A program made the translations under genes and the position numbers. Below the pieces are notes generated by a model, which worked only from the letters and a program-made list of their open reading frames with translations, had not been told where the DNA came from and ran no database searches. A DNA stretch of 8,989 nt from Hypericibacter sp963696655 (GTDB lineage Bacteria; Pseudomonadota; Alphaproteobacteria; Dongiales; Dongiaceae), in assembly GCA_963696655.1 (NCBI GenBank), contig CAVOLB010000004.1, forward strand, positions 1-8,989, given 5' to 3'. Below, one piece after another: positions 1 through 7,245 of this stretch. Each line of letters begins with the position of its first letter. Position 1 is the first letter of the stretch.

Positions 1-744
1 GGCAGCCTCGAGGGCGTCGGAGAAGGCAACAGCACCGCCATTGGCGTAGAAGATGGCTTCTTTGCCGATGACCCCGAAGATCCCGAAGCGAATGCCGCCG
101 CGCTCGATCACGAGATGGCGGCGGATCACCCCATCCCTGGAAAGTCGCTGGAGATCGGCCAGTGTTGGATCTGGCTTCGCGAAGCCGGTATTCGAGGCGA
201 GCAGCGCTGGAAGACGGCCCGCTTTCGCAGCCACGCCGATGGACTGGCCCAGGCCTTCGGGCCCGTAGTCGAATTCATGGTTCCCGAAGGTGGTCGCGTC
301 ATACCCCATCCGCGACATGACCTGCAGTTCACCGCCGATCTCGCGCGTGGCGGCGCCGAAAGCGGTCCCCATGCTGTAGTCGCCCGCGTCGAGCACCAGC
401 ACAGGCCCCTGGCCTTCCAAAGCCGCCTTCCGCATGGCGATCAATCCCGCCAAGCGCGCATACCCACCTCTCGTATCGTCGTCATTGAGCTTCAGCGGTG
501 AGTAGTCCGACGATGGGCCGAGACCGATGAAGGCCGAGTGCATGTCGTTGGTATGAAGGATGGTGAAGGTCTTCTTCGGCGTATCCCCCTTCGCCGTCCC
601 GGTGAGGGCCCCAATGAGGATCATTGCGCCGGCTGCCACCGAGCCCGCTAAGACCTCGCGGCGCGAGAATGCCTTGCTTGAAAGAGAACTGCAGGTTTTC
701 CTTCCGCTCGTCGCCTCCGTCGATTCTCGATCGAATGCCGTCAT
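1..744 (-). CDS. Tat-exported 5'-nucleotidase-family metallophosphatase, partial (3' end outside window)
   Basis: The 248 visible codons read through without a stop to the left edge, so only the N-terminal part is present. The protein starts with a twin-arginine export signal (SRREVLAG at residues 27-34, then a hydrophobic stretch to about 49), which predicts a folded, metal-loaded periplasmic enzyme. The calcineurin-like metallophosphatase domain follows: HTNDMHSAF at 64-72 (metal ligands D67 and H69), DAGD at 119-122, MGYDA at 147-151 and GNHEFDYG at 154-161. Spacing and motifs fit the 5'-nucleotidase / UDP-sugar hydrolase / 2',3'-cyclic phosphodiesterase family, which dephosphorylates extracellular nucleotides. 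The substrate-specificity C-terminal domain of that family would lie outside the window. I chose the ATG at 744 because GGGAG sits 9 bases upstream; an in-frame ATG at 780 would add 12 residues. Codons such as TTA, CTT, TCA and ATT are commoner here than in the neighbours. The family call is firm; the exact substrate is open. Confidence 0.88.
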   Translation of the reverse strand, partial: MTAFDRESTEATSGRKTCSSLSSKAFSRREVLAGSVAAGAMILIGALTGTAKGDTPKKTFTILHTNDMHSAFIGLGPSSDYSPLKLNDDDTRGGYARLAGLIAMRKAALEGQGPVLVLDAGDYSMGTAFGAATREIGGELQVMSRMGYDATTFGNHEFDYGPEGLGQSIGVAAKAGRLPALLASNTGFAKPDPTLADLQRLSRDGVIRRHLVIERGGIRFGIFGVIGKEAIFYANGGAVAFSDALEAA

Positions 745-995
745 TGCCGTAAACTCCCAGCGCTGAACTGACCGCCGCATCTGCCGCCTCGACAACGGCA
801 CGGCACATGACCGCCGCGAACGGCTCCCGGGTGCGGAGCGCTGGCCGTCGATGAAGCAAGCATCGATCGACGCCAAGGACTTCGACTTGATTCAGGTCAA
901 TCCGCAGGCATTTAGCCGCCGCTCGGGCGGGCGTCCATGACGGCCGCCGCCGCAAACGTCTTGCGCGCGGCTGATCGAGCTCTGCGACGCCTATA
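745..995. other. Intergenic stretch without a convincing gene
   Basis: Both flanking genes are on the - strand, so this stretch should hold the promoter of the metallophosphatase and the end of the downstream transporter's transcript. I see no clear promoter boxes, no hairpin with a T-run, and no RNA gene. On the + strand one reading frame is open from 767 to a TGA at 938-940 and continues in the same frame to a TGA at 1016-1018, entering the 3' end of the transporter gene. Its translation contains phrases that look protein-like (for example DFDLIQVNPQAFS and LIELCDAYIKAK), but I recognise no family, so it could be a gene remnant or chance. Confidence 0.4.
754..758 (-). promoter_or_regulatory. 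Ribosome binding site of the metallophosphatase gene
   Basis: On the - strand GGGAG lies 9 bases before the ATG at 744. It supports that start over the in-frame ATG at 780, although the latter also has a GAGG six bases ahead, so the choice is not absolute. Confidence 0.45.
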
Positions 996-1964
996 TCAAG
1001 GCGAAACGGCCGGCGTGACCACGGCCGTCCTGTTCCGCCGGCGTTCGGTGATCTGGGTATAGAGCACGCCCAGCAGGATGATGGCGCCGCCGATCAGCTG
1101 CTGCCAGCTCGGATAGGTCCCGATCCACATGGTGATCAGCACCGCCGTCACCGGAATCAGGTTCTGATACATCGAGGCCACATTGACGCCGACGCGGCTG
1201 ATGGCCCAGAGCCAGAGGAAATTGCCGAGCCCGTTCGGGATGAAGCCCAGATAGAACACATAGAGCAGCGGCCAGAAGGTCAGCTCCATCCGGATCTGCG
1301 CCAGCCCCAGATAATGCAGCGCGACGACGATCAGCGTCAGCTGCACGGCGCCCGGCAGGATCGTGTAGGCGGAGCGCTCGAGATAGGTATAGCCCCGCAG
1401 GCGATGCTGGATCGCCAGCGAGAACCAGGTCCAGATCAGGTTGGCCGTGACCAGCGCCAGCTCGCCCAGCCCGAAGGTGACGCGGCCATGCTGGCCCGCC
1501 GTCACCGCCAGCATCCCGCCCGCCACCGAGAGGATCGCGCCGACGAAAATCGCGCGCCGGAGCTTCACGCCATAGAGCGCCTGGGCCAGCAGGGCCGAGC
1601 CGATCGGGTTCGTGGCCGAGATGATGGCGGCCGAGAGTCCGCTCGAGAGGAACACCGCCAGGGTGGTGAGCAGACAGCAGACCGTGATGCCGACGGTGCT
1701 GAGAAGGATGATCGTGCCCCAGGGCAAGCCCCGTCGGATCGGCCAGCGCCGCTCGATGCAGGCGACCATCGAGAGGAGCGCGATCGTTCCGGTGACCTGC
1801 CGTCCCGCCGAGGCCGAGAACATGTCCCAGTGGCGCAGCTGCAGCTCCAGCACCGGGAAGAAGGTGCCCCAGGTCGTCGTATTGAGAATGAGCGCGGCGT
1901 TGGCGACGACCAACTGCTTCAGGCTCATGCCCGTCTGCATCTCGCCGACGCGGGTTTCGCTCAT
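996..1964 (-). CDS. EamA/DMT-family transporter (10 TM)
   Basis: A 322-residue inner-membrane protein with about ten hydrophobic helices arranged as two EamA repeats (about residues 20-155 and 168-305), the layout of the drug/metabolite transporter superfamily. The second repeat ends in the typical pattern NLIPVTAVLITMW (268-280) followed by a last helix IGGAIILLGVLY (291-302), then a basic cytoplasmic tail (ERRRNR). Members export or import small metabolites such as amino acids, purines or drugs; the substrate cannot be read here. The ATG at 1964 has only a weak GAG seven bases upstream; M9 and M13 are alternative starts. The gene follows the MFS gene on the same strand after a 25-base gap, so the two are probably co-transcribed. 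Length and topology are normal for the family. Confidence 0.9.
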   Translation of the reverse strand: MSETRVGEMQTGMSLKQLVVANAALILNTTTWGTFFPVLELQLRHWDMFSASAGRQVTGTIALLSMVACIERRWPIRRGLPWGTIILLSTVGITVCCLLTTLAVFLSSGLSAAIISATNPIGSALLAQALYGVKLRRAIFVGAILSVAGGMLAVTAGQHGRVTFGLGELALVTANLIWTWFSLAIQHRLRGYTYLERSAYTILPGAVQLTLIVVALHYLGLAQIRMELTFWPLLYVFYLGFIPNGLGNFLWLWAISRVGVNVASMYQNLIPVTAVLITMWIGTYPSWQQLIGGAIILLGVLYTQITERRRNRTAVVTPAVSP

Positions 1965-1989
1965 GCGCTTGCTCGTAAGCTCCCCCGTC

Positions 1990-3177
1990 CTACATGCCGC
2001 GCGGGATCCATCGCGCCAGCCAGGCGCAATAGATCATGAACAGGCTGACGCTGATGAAGACCGACGGCAGCTCGAAGAAGGTCAGCAGCAGCGAGAACAG
2101 CATCGGCGGAATCAGCCCCGCCAGGTCGCGATACATGCTGAAGACCATGGTCATCTCGGGCCGCTCGCGCGCCTTGACGGCCCGCAGAAACGGGATCGAC
2201 ACCACGGAATCGAGGGCCACGGCGGCCATCGCGCTCAGGGCCAGGCAGAGCGTCGACCACCAGGAGAAATGAAAGAAGATGGCCACGCCCATCGTCGTCG
2301 TGGCGCCGGCCAGGAAGGCCAGGATCAGATGGCGCCGGGCGCCGAGACGCCGCCCGATCCAGCCCATGATCGGGCTGGTGAAGAGCATGGCCGTGCAGCC
2401 CGACATGATGACCGCCACCGCCGTGTCGCTGCGCCCGACCGCGACCAGATAGACCGGCGCATAGATATAGAACGTGGACCACCAGACCTCGCGACCGAAG
2501 CTCAAGATCCAGGCGAGCCTCAGCCGGGGCTGGCTGACATAGCGGCGGATATTGGCGATCGGGTTGGTCGAGAGTTTCGCATTCAATGGCAGGGCGGGGC
2601 CATATTCCGCGCGCATGCGCCAGAAATAAATCAGCAGCAGCACGGCCGAGCCCGAGCTCAGCAGGTAGGTCGCCCAGGGTCCGATATGGTCATAGAGGAT
2701 GATCCCGACGCCGGGGCCCAGCGTCCAGCAGGCGGCGGCGAAGAAGGCGCGCAACGGCTCCGAGCGGACGAAGTCCTGCTTCCGGATATAGGCCATGTAG
2801 TAAAGGTTGAGGCCGTTGAGCAGGCAGGCGGCGGCGAAGGCGCGCAACGCCATGCCCAGCGCCAGCCCCCAGAGCGTGTGGGTCGCCAGCAGCAACGGCA
2901 CGATCACCAGGATCGCCGCGCCCATCGAATAGAGCCGGCGCGGCCGGTAGCGGCGGACGATCCAGGGAATGAGGAAGCTGACCGCGACCGCCGACCAGCC
3001 GGTCACGGTGTAGAGCAGGCTCACATCGCGCGCATTCCCCAGCGTGCGCAGCGCCACCAGCGGAATGACCGTCGTCAGCGAGGCGCGAGCGAGCGAGTCG
3101 ATCGCGAACATCAGCGCGAAGGTGGCGGCGCCGGGCTTTCCGAGGGCTCGGATCCAGGCGGGGAGAGGGGCGGCCAT
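1990..3177 (-). CDS. MFS permease (12 TM)
   Basis: A 395-residue inner-membrane protein with about twelve hydrophobic helices in two halves, separated by a central polar loop (about residues 187-222). Helix 1 carries FALMFAIDSLARASLTTVIP (20-39). The loop between helices 8 and 9 has GWIGRRLGARR (272-282), which resembles MFS motif A; the matching first-half loop (RRYRPRR, 75-81) is a degenerate version. The frame stays open upstream to an ATG at 3447, but the first 90 residues of that longer form are low-complexity, would overlap the divergent gene's leader and precede the natural first helix, so I start at the ATG at 3177. There is no Shine-Dalgarno sequence ahead of it, so this start is tentative. 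The gene leads a probable two-gene transcript with the DMT transporter and diverges from the FAD oxidoreductase, suggesting a shared substrate or regulator. The substrate is unknown. Confidence 0.87.
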   Translation of the reverse strand: MAAPLPAWIRALGKPGAATFALMFAIDSLARASLTTVIPLVALRTLGNARDVSLLYTVTGWSAVAVSFLIPWIVRRYRPRRLYSMGAAILVIVPLLLATHTLWGLALGMALRAFAAACLLNGLNLYYMAYIRKQDFVRSEPLRAFFAAACWTLGPGVGIILYDHIGPWATYLLSSGSAVLLLIYFWRMRAEYGPALPLNAKLSTNPIANIRRYVSQPRLRLAWILSFGREVWWSTFYIYAPVYLVAVGRSDTAVAVIMSGCTAMLFTSPIMGWIGRRLGARRHLILAFLAGATTTMGVAIFFHFSWWSTLCLALSAMAAVALDSVVSIPFLRAVKARERPEMTMVFSMYRDLAGLIPPMLFSLLLTFFELPSVFISVSLFMIYCAWLARWIPRGM

Positions 3178-3449
3178 GGCGCGGGGGAGCGGTCTGGAGG
3201 AAGGGCTGGAGGGTGGCGCCGACGAAACCCGACGGCTCCCCCGGCAAGGCCCTCTTTTAGCGCATTGTTGATCGAGCGGCCAGATCGGTGCAGCGCTTTG
3301 AAGCAAATACGCTATTCCCGTTTGCCCCCAGCCCTGGGACGCTTTTCCTGCTGGCGTCCCCCAAGCCGCTTGGGGCATATCTGGAGCCTGCGGGCCCGAT
3401 CGGCCTTCGGCGCCCTCGCCGTTCCTCATTCTCTCCTGTGATCCCATCC
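3178..3449. other. Divergent intergenic region between the MFS and FAD-oxidoreductase genes
   Basis: About 270 bases separate the two divergent starts, enough for two promoters and a regulator site. The segment around 3255-3320 is clearly more AT-rich than its surroundings (with CTCTTTTAGCGCATTG and AAGCAAATACGCTATTC) and is the likeliest promoter zone, but I could not place a -35/-10 pair with proper spacing on either strand. An inverted repeat at 3359-3375 is listed separately. Reading frames run through this region from both sides, but their translations look non-coding. Confidence 0.45.
3359..3375. repeat. Perfect 7+7 inverted repeat, possible operator or hairpin
   Basis: The arms CCCCAAG and CTTGGGG flank the triplet CCG. 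The site lies 74 bases before the start of the FAD oxidoreductase and within its likely 5' leader. It could be a dimeric regulator's binding site shared by the divergent promoters or a small RNA hairpin. No T-run follows on either strand, so it is not an obvious intrinsic terminator. Confidence 0.4.
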
Positions 3450-4790
3450 ATGAGCATCAACACCACCGACCTGTCGCGCCCGGGGCAGGCCCATGTCGAT
3501 TCCTACTGGGCCGTAACCGCGGGCGAGGAGGTCGCCGGCTGCGACCCGGTCCAGAGCGACATCGATACCGACGTCGCCATCATCGGCGCCGGCTATACCG
3601 GCCTCTCCGCCGCCTATCACCTGGCGCGCGATTTCGGCATCAGCGCCCATGTGATGGAGGCCAACCGCGTCGGCTGGGGCTGCAGCGGGCGCAATGGCGG
3701 CTTCTGCTCGGTCGGCATGGGCAAAGAGGGCGTCGATGCCTGGGTGCGCCGCTGGGGCCGCGAGCGCGCGCTCGACAGCTACGACCTGACGCGCCAGGCG
3801 GTCCGCCTCGTCGCCGACATCCTGGAGCGCGAGAAGATAGACGCCCAGCGCACGGCCGAGGGCGGGCTCGAGCTGGCGCATCGGCCCAACCGCGTCGACG
3901 GCATGCGCGCCCATGCCGAACGGATGCAGCGCGATTTCGGCATCGAGTCCCGGTTCCTCGACCAGGCGGCGCTGGCCCGCAACTTCCTCGACAGCCGCGA
4001 GGCTTACGGCGCGGTGCTGCATCATGAAGGCTTCGCGCTCCACGCCATGCGCTATGCGCGCGGGCTGGCGCGCGCGGCGCAGAAACATGGCGCGATCCTG
4101 CACGGCAACTCGCCGGTGATCGGCTGGGAGCGCAAGAGCGGCCAGCATCATCTGCGCACGCCCGGCGGCATCGTGCGGGCGCGCCAGGTGCTGATCGCCA
4201 CCAACGGCTATACCAACGACACGCTCAACCCCTGGACTTCAGGGCGCCTGCTGCCGGTTCTCTCCAACATCATCGTGACGCGGCCCTTGACCCAGGCCGA
4301 ACGCGATTCCGTGTCCTGGCGGACCTACTTCAAGATCTGGGACACGCGCCGGCTCCTGTTCTATTACCGGCTGCTGCCCGACAACCGCATCCTGTTCGGG
4401 TCCCGCGGCGGGATCGGGGACAGCCCGGCCGAGAACAGCGAGCGCAAGGCCTGGATGGAACGGCGCCTGCGCGAGATGTTCCCGCCGCTCGCCAAGGTCG
4501 AGACCGAGTATTTCTGGTATGGCTGGGTCTGCTTGTCCTACGACAAGAATCCCCATATCGGCACCACCGACGACAAGAGCGTCCATTATGCGCTGGCCTA
4601 TATCGGCCAGGGCGTGGCGCTGGCCAGCATGGCCGGACGCCTGACCGCCCAGCGCATCGCCGGCGACAGCAAGGTCGATTACGGCGCGCTGCTCTCGACG
4701 CCCTTGCCGAAGTTCCCCTTCCCCGCTTTGCGCCGGATCTATCAGCGCGCGGCTTATGCTTACTACTCGTACGAAGATGAGAAGCGGTGA
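3450..4790 (+). CDS. FAD-dependent amine/amino-acid oxidoreductase, PuuB-like (DAO family)
   Basis: A 446-residue flavoprotein of the D-amino-acid-oxidase (DAO) fold. Near the N-terminus the FAD-binding Rossmann motif reads DVAIIGAGYTGLSAAYHLA (41-59), followed by the acidic ribose-binding E70 and the GCSGRNGGF segment (77-85) typical of this family. VLIATNGYT (247-255) and the C-terminal YIGQGVALASMAGRL block (384-398) complete FAD binding. Layout, length and the closing LPKFPFPALR segment (419-428) resemble gamma-glutamylputrescine oxidoreductase (PuuB) and its relatives, which oxidise an amine to aldehyde and release H2O2 and ammonia in the cytoplasm. The substrate is not certain: glycine/sarcosine-type oxidases share the fold, and no PuuA, PuuC or PuuD gene is in view. 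The frame is open upstream to 3288, but the family's usual N-terminus (a SYW motif about 20-30 residues before the Rossmann strand) matches the ATG at 3450. An in-frame GTG at 3438 is an alternative, and neither has a clear Shine-Dalgarno site. It is flanked by transporter genes. Confidence 0.88.
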   Translation: MSINTTDLSRPGQAHVDSYWAVTAGEEVAGCDPVQSDIDTDVAIIGAGYTGLSAAYHLARDFGISAHVMEANRVGWGCSGRNGGFCSVGMGKEGVDAWVRRWGRERALDSYDLTRQAVRLVADILEREKIDAQRTAEGGLELAHRPNRVDGMRAHAERMQRDFGIESRFLDQAALARNFLDSREAYGAVLHHEGFALHAMRYARGLARAAQKHGAILHGNSPVIGWERKSGQHHLRTPGGIVRARQVLIATNGYTNDTLNPWTSGRLLPVLSNIIVTRPLTQAERDSVSWRTYFKIWDTRRLLFYYRLLPDNRILFGSRGGIGDSPAENSERKAWMERRLREMFPPLAKVETEYFWYGWVCLSYDKNPHIGTTDDKSVHYALAYIGQGVALASMAGRLTAQRIAGDSKVDYGALLSTPLPKFPFPALRRIYQRAAYAYYSYEDEKR

Positions 4791-4840
4791 GCGGGTCGCG
4801 GGGGAAGGCATTGAGCGAGCAGGGCGGCAGGAGAGTTTTG

Positions 4841-4878
4841 TCCCCTCCCCCCTCGCGGGGGAGGGGCAGGGAGGGGGC
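4841..4878 (+). repeat. REP-like hairpin repeat, unit A
   Basis: A perfect 10-base-pair stem (CCCCTCCCCC at 4842-4851 with GGGGGAGGGG at 4857-4866, loop CTCGC) followed by the tail CAGGGAGGGGGC. GC-rich hairpins with a G-rich tail of this design are common intergenic repeats in high-GC proteobacteria. No T-run follows, so a terminator role for the upstream oxidoreductase is not shown. Confidence 0.6.
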
Positions 4879-4901
4879 AGCGCGGCATCGACATCGCGTC
4901 A

Positions 4902-4939
4902 TCCCCCTTCCTAACCTTCCCCCGATCCGGGGGAAGGGA
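4902..4939 (-). repeat. REP-like hairpin repeat, unit B (inverted copy)
   Basis: Read on the - strand this is a second 38-base unit, identical to unit A at 28 of 38 positions without gaps. Its stem CCTTCCCCCG (4915-4924) pairs with CGGGGGAAGG (4928-4937) around ATC. Most differences fall in the loop, and one stem pair is changed on both sides (C-G in A, T-A in B), so the structure is kept. The stem ends 13 bases before the start of the downstream transporter gene and could affect its translation. Confidence 0.6.
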
Positions 4940-4950
4940 CCGGAAGCGCG

Positions 4951-5877
4951 ATGACCGCGCCCGTTCTTGCCGTCACCCACGCGCCCTGGCGCCGCCTCGC
5001 GCTGCCGCTGTTCCTGCTGCTCGTCATGGGCATCGCCTGGGGCGGCAGCTTCTCTCTGCTGCGGATCGCGCGCATCGACGGCGCGTCGGGCTTCGGCATT
5101 GCCTTCTGGGAGGGCTGCGGCAGCGCCATTCCGCTGCTGCTGCTCATGCTTCTTACCCGTCAGAAGCTCCCGCTCGACCGGCGCTCCCTCGTTTTCTACG
5201 CGCTCAGCGGTTTCTTCGGCATCACGATTCCCGGCAGCACTCTGTTCTTCGCCGCGCTGTTCCTGCCCGCCGGCATCGTCTCCATGTCGAACGCATTGGT
5301 TCCGCTGGCGACCTATGCTTTCGCCCTGATCATCGCACTGGAACGTTTCACGGTGCCACGCGCCTTCGGGTTGCTGGTGGGCTTGGCGGGCGTGCTGCTG
5401 GTGCTGCTGCCCGAGACCAGCCTGCCCGATCCCGGCATGGCCCATTGGGCCCTCCTCTGCTTCGCGGCCTCGATCTCCTACGGCGTGCAGAACATCTATG
5501 TGGCGAAAGCAAGCCCGCCCGGCATGAGCTCGCTCGCCATGTCGGCGGGCACGCTCGTGGGCGGCGGCATCCTCGTCCTGCCGATCGTCGTCGCGACCGA
5601 TGGGTTCTTCTCGATGATGCCACCCTGGGGGCAGGCGCAATGGGCGGTCGTCGGCATGATGACCGTCAATTCGAGCTGTACCGTGGCCTTCCTCTGGATG
5701 ATCCGCACCGCCGGCCCAGTCTTCACCTCGCAATGCGCCTATCTCGTGGTGCTGTTCGGGATGCTCTGGGGGATTGTGATCTTTGGCGAGAGCCATAGCG
5801 GCTGGATATGGGCCGCATTGGCCCTGATGGTCACGGGCGTGCTGCTGGTGAGCCTGCGCCAGCGCCGCGCGCCGTAA
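4951..5877 (+). CDS. EamA/DMT-family transporter (10 TM), second copy
   Basis: A 308-residue inner-membrane protein with about ten helices in two EamA repeats (about 17-153 and 165-303). GIAWGGSF (27-34) in helix 1 is a typical EamA opening. FGESHSGWIWAALALM (278-293), with the conserved glutamate E280 before the last helix, is the typical ending. The ATG at 4951 is preceded by GGAAG at 4942-4946, a rather short 4-base spacing. The sequence is clearly different from the DMT protein encoded at 996-1964, so this is not a recent duplication. It lies 160 bases after the FAD oxidoreductase on the same strand, with the hairpin repeats between, so read-through is possible but not assured. It may export or import the oxidase's substrate or product; this is inference from position only. 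It converges with cobB, with only 10 bases between the stop codons. Confidence 0.9.
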   Translation: MTAPVLAVTHAPWRRLALPLFLLLVMGIAWGGSFSLLRIARIDGASGFGIAFWEGCGSAIPLLLLMLLTRQKLPLDRRSLVFYALSGFFGITIPGSTLFFAALFLPAGIVSMSNALVPLATYAFALIIALERFTVPRAFGLLVGLAGVLLVLLPETSLPDPGMAHWALLCFAASISYGVQNIYVAKASPPGMSSLAMSAGTLVGGGILVLPIVVATDGFFSMMPPWGQAQWAVVGMMTVNSSCTVAFLWMIRTAGPVFTSQCAYLVVLFGMLWGIVIFGESHSGWIWAALALMVTGVLLVSLRQRRAP

Positions 5878-5899
5878 CGCCGGCGCCCTAAGCGGCGCG
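5868..5899. repeat. Inverted repeat spanning the convergent stop codons
   Basis: CGCGCCG (5868-5874) and CGGCGCG (5893-5899) bracket both stop codons of the tail-to-tail genes, with the self-complementary CGCCGGCG inside the 18-base loop. It could act as a weak bidirectional 3'-end structure. There is no T-run on either strand, and such GC palindromes arise easily in this sequence. Confidence 0.25.
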
Positions 5900-7231
5900 A
5901 TCGATCAGATGCACGAAGGAGCCGAAGACGCGGCCGATGCGCTGGCCGGCCGAGCCGAGCTCCCGTCCCCGCGCATCGCTCGCCGCAAACAGCGGCTCGG
6001 TCCCGGCCTCGTTCAGGACCCTGGCATAGTGGAACTCATGGCCGCGGAACCTGCTGCCGGCGTCGCCCAGCGGCAGCATCTCGCCATGCAAGGTCACCGC
6101 GCGATATCCCAGATGGAGCCGCCGCTCGGCGAAGGAGGTCTCCAGCGGCAGCAGCCCCGCCATCCGTTGGCGCCGGCCCTCGGCGTCGACCAGCCCTTGC
6201 CCCAGCAGCATATAGCCGCCGCATTCGCCGTAGATGGCGGTGCCCCGCTGCGCCGCGACCCGCAGCCCCGTCATCAGCTCTCGATTCTGCGCCAAGCGGC
6301 CGGCGTGAAGCTCGGGATAGCCGCCCGGCAGATAGATCGCATCGGCCGAGCGGTCGGGGCCTTCGCCCGCCAGCGGCGAGAAGAAGGAAAGCGAGGCGCC
6401 GCGCTCGCGCCAATCCCGCAGCAGCGCCGGATAGGCGAAGGCGAAGGCCTCGTCGCGCGCCACCGCGACATGCTGGCCCAGAGGCGCGATGAAGCTGTCG
6501 GCGCCGATCCGCGCGCTGAGATCGCGCGCCGGCCGTGCCAGCGCCATCACCGCCGCGAGATCGATCTGGCGTCCGATCTCGGCGGCGGCATGCTCGATGA
6601 AGCCCTCGAGATCGCCATGCTCGCCCGCCTGCACCAGCCCGAGATGGCGCTCGGGCAGGCTCAAGGACTCGTCGCGGCGCACCATGCCCAGCAGGGGCAG
6701 GCCGATCGGCTCCAGCGCCTGCGCCAGGATCGAGGCGTGCTCGGCGCTGCCGACGCGATTGCAGACGATCCCGGCAATCTCGACATCGGCGCGGTGATCG
6801 CGAAAGCCCCGCGCCACCGCCGCGATCGACGCGCCCTGTCCGCGCGCATCGACCACCAGCACGACCGGCCAACCGGTCAGCGAGGCGAGATCGGCGGTGG
6901 CCCCGCTGCCGTCGGCGGCGCCGTCGAAGAGGCCCATGGCGCCCTCGGCAACGATGAGCTCGTGATCCGCCGAGAGCCGCTCGACCAGGCTCGCGACCGT
7001 GCCGGCGCGCATCGCCCAGAGATCGAGATTGAGACAGGGCCGCCCGGCGGCAGCGCTGTGAAAGGCGGGATCGATATAGTCGGGGCCCGTCTTGATCGCC
7101 GCCACGTTCCCCCCATGGCGCGACAGCAGCCGCAGCAGCGCCATGGTGAGGACGGTCTTGCCGCTGCCCGAGGCGGGCGCCGCCAGGATCACGCCCCGGC
7201 CGCGACCCCGGATGTGTGAGGTCCCTTCCAT
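5888..7231 (-). CDS. cobB: Cobyrinate / hydrogenobyrinate a,c-diamide synthase
   Basis: A 447-residue cytoplasmic enzyme (CobB, also named CbiA) that amidates the a and c side chains of the corrin ring using ATP and glutamine. The N-terminal synthetase domain carries the P-loop APASGSGKT (18-26), the substrate-site segment KTGPDYIDPAFH (47-58) and VAEGAMGLFDG (94-104). The C-terminal class I glutamine amidotransferase domain has YLPGGYPELH (300-309), the nucleophile C337 in YGECGGYMLLG and the histidine H441 in GSFVHL. Domain order and length are normal for the family and all key residues seen are intact. Whether it works on cobyrinate or hydrogenobyrinate depends on which branch the organism uses. 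It follows cobA after 14 bases and is probably translated from the same transcript; its own Shine-Dalgarno signal is weak. Confidence 0.96.
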   Translation of the reverse strand: MEGTSHIRGRGRGVILAAPASGSGKTVLTMALLRLLSRHGGNVAAIKTGPDYIDPAFHSAAAGRPCLNLDLWAMRAGTVASLVERLSADHELIVAEGAMGLFDGAADGSGATADLASLTGWPVVLVVDARGQGASIAAVARGFRDHRADVEIAGIVCNRVGSAEHASILAQALEPIGLPLLGMVRRDESLSLPERHLGLVQAGEHGDLEGFIEHAAAEIGRQIDLAAVMALARPARDLSARIGADSFIAPLGQHVAVARDEAFAFAYPALLRDWRERGASLSFFSPLAGEGPDRSADAIYLPGGYPELHAGRLAQNRELMTGLRVAAQRGTAIYGECGGYMLLGQGLVDAEGRRQRMAGLLPLETSFAERRLHLGYRAVTLHGEMLPLGDAGSRFRGHEFHYARVLNEAGTEPLFAASDARGRELGSAGQRIGRVFGSFVHLIDRAA

Positions 7232-7245
7232 TGGACCCGCGCCCG

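Noticed and set aside
482..955. A 157-codon - strand frame overlapping the metallophosphatase start
   Set aside because: It overlaps the Tat signal region in a different frame; the frame carrying the metallophosphatase motifs is the real one.
1612..3441. A 609-codon open frame on the + strand opposite the MFS gene
   Set aside because: It is antisense to well-supported membrane-protein genes and its translation is a low-complexity mix of R, Q, H, G, A and E, as expected from the complement of high-GC coding DNA.
3288..3449. An N-terminal extension of 54 residues on the FAD oxidoreductase
   Set aside because: It is proline- and leucine-rich without family similarity, includes the palindrome at 3359-3375, and family members normally begin close to the ATG at 3450.
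4841..4866. Intrinsic terminator for the FAD oxidoreductase
   Set aside because: The hairpin is strong but is followed by a G-rich tail, not a T-run, and its inverted partner shows that it is better explained as a repeat unit.
4330..5796. A 488-codon open frame on the - strand across the oxidase 3' end, the repeats and the second DMT gene
   Set aside because: It crosses a repeat-containing intergenic region and two firmly identified genes on the other strand, and has low-complexity charged composition.
5909..7219. A 436-codon open frame on the + strand opposite cobB
   Set aside because: It is a shadow of cobB, whose motifs are complete; its translation is arginine-, glutamine- and histidine-rich without any recognisable domain.
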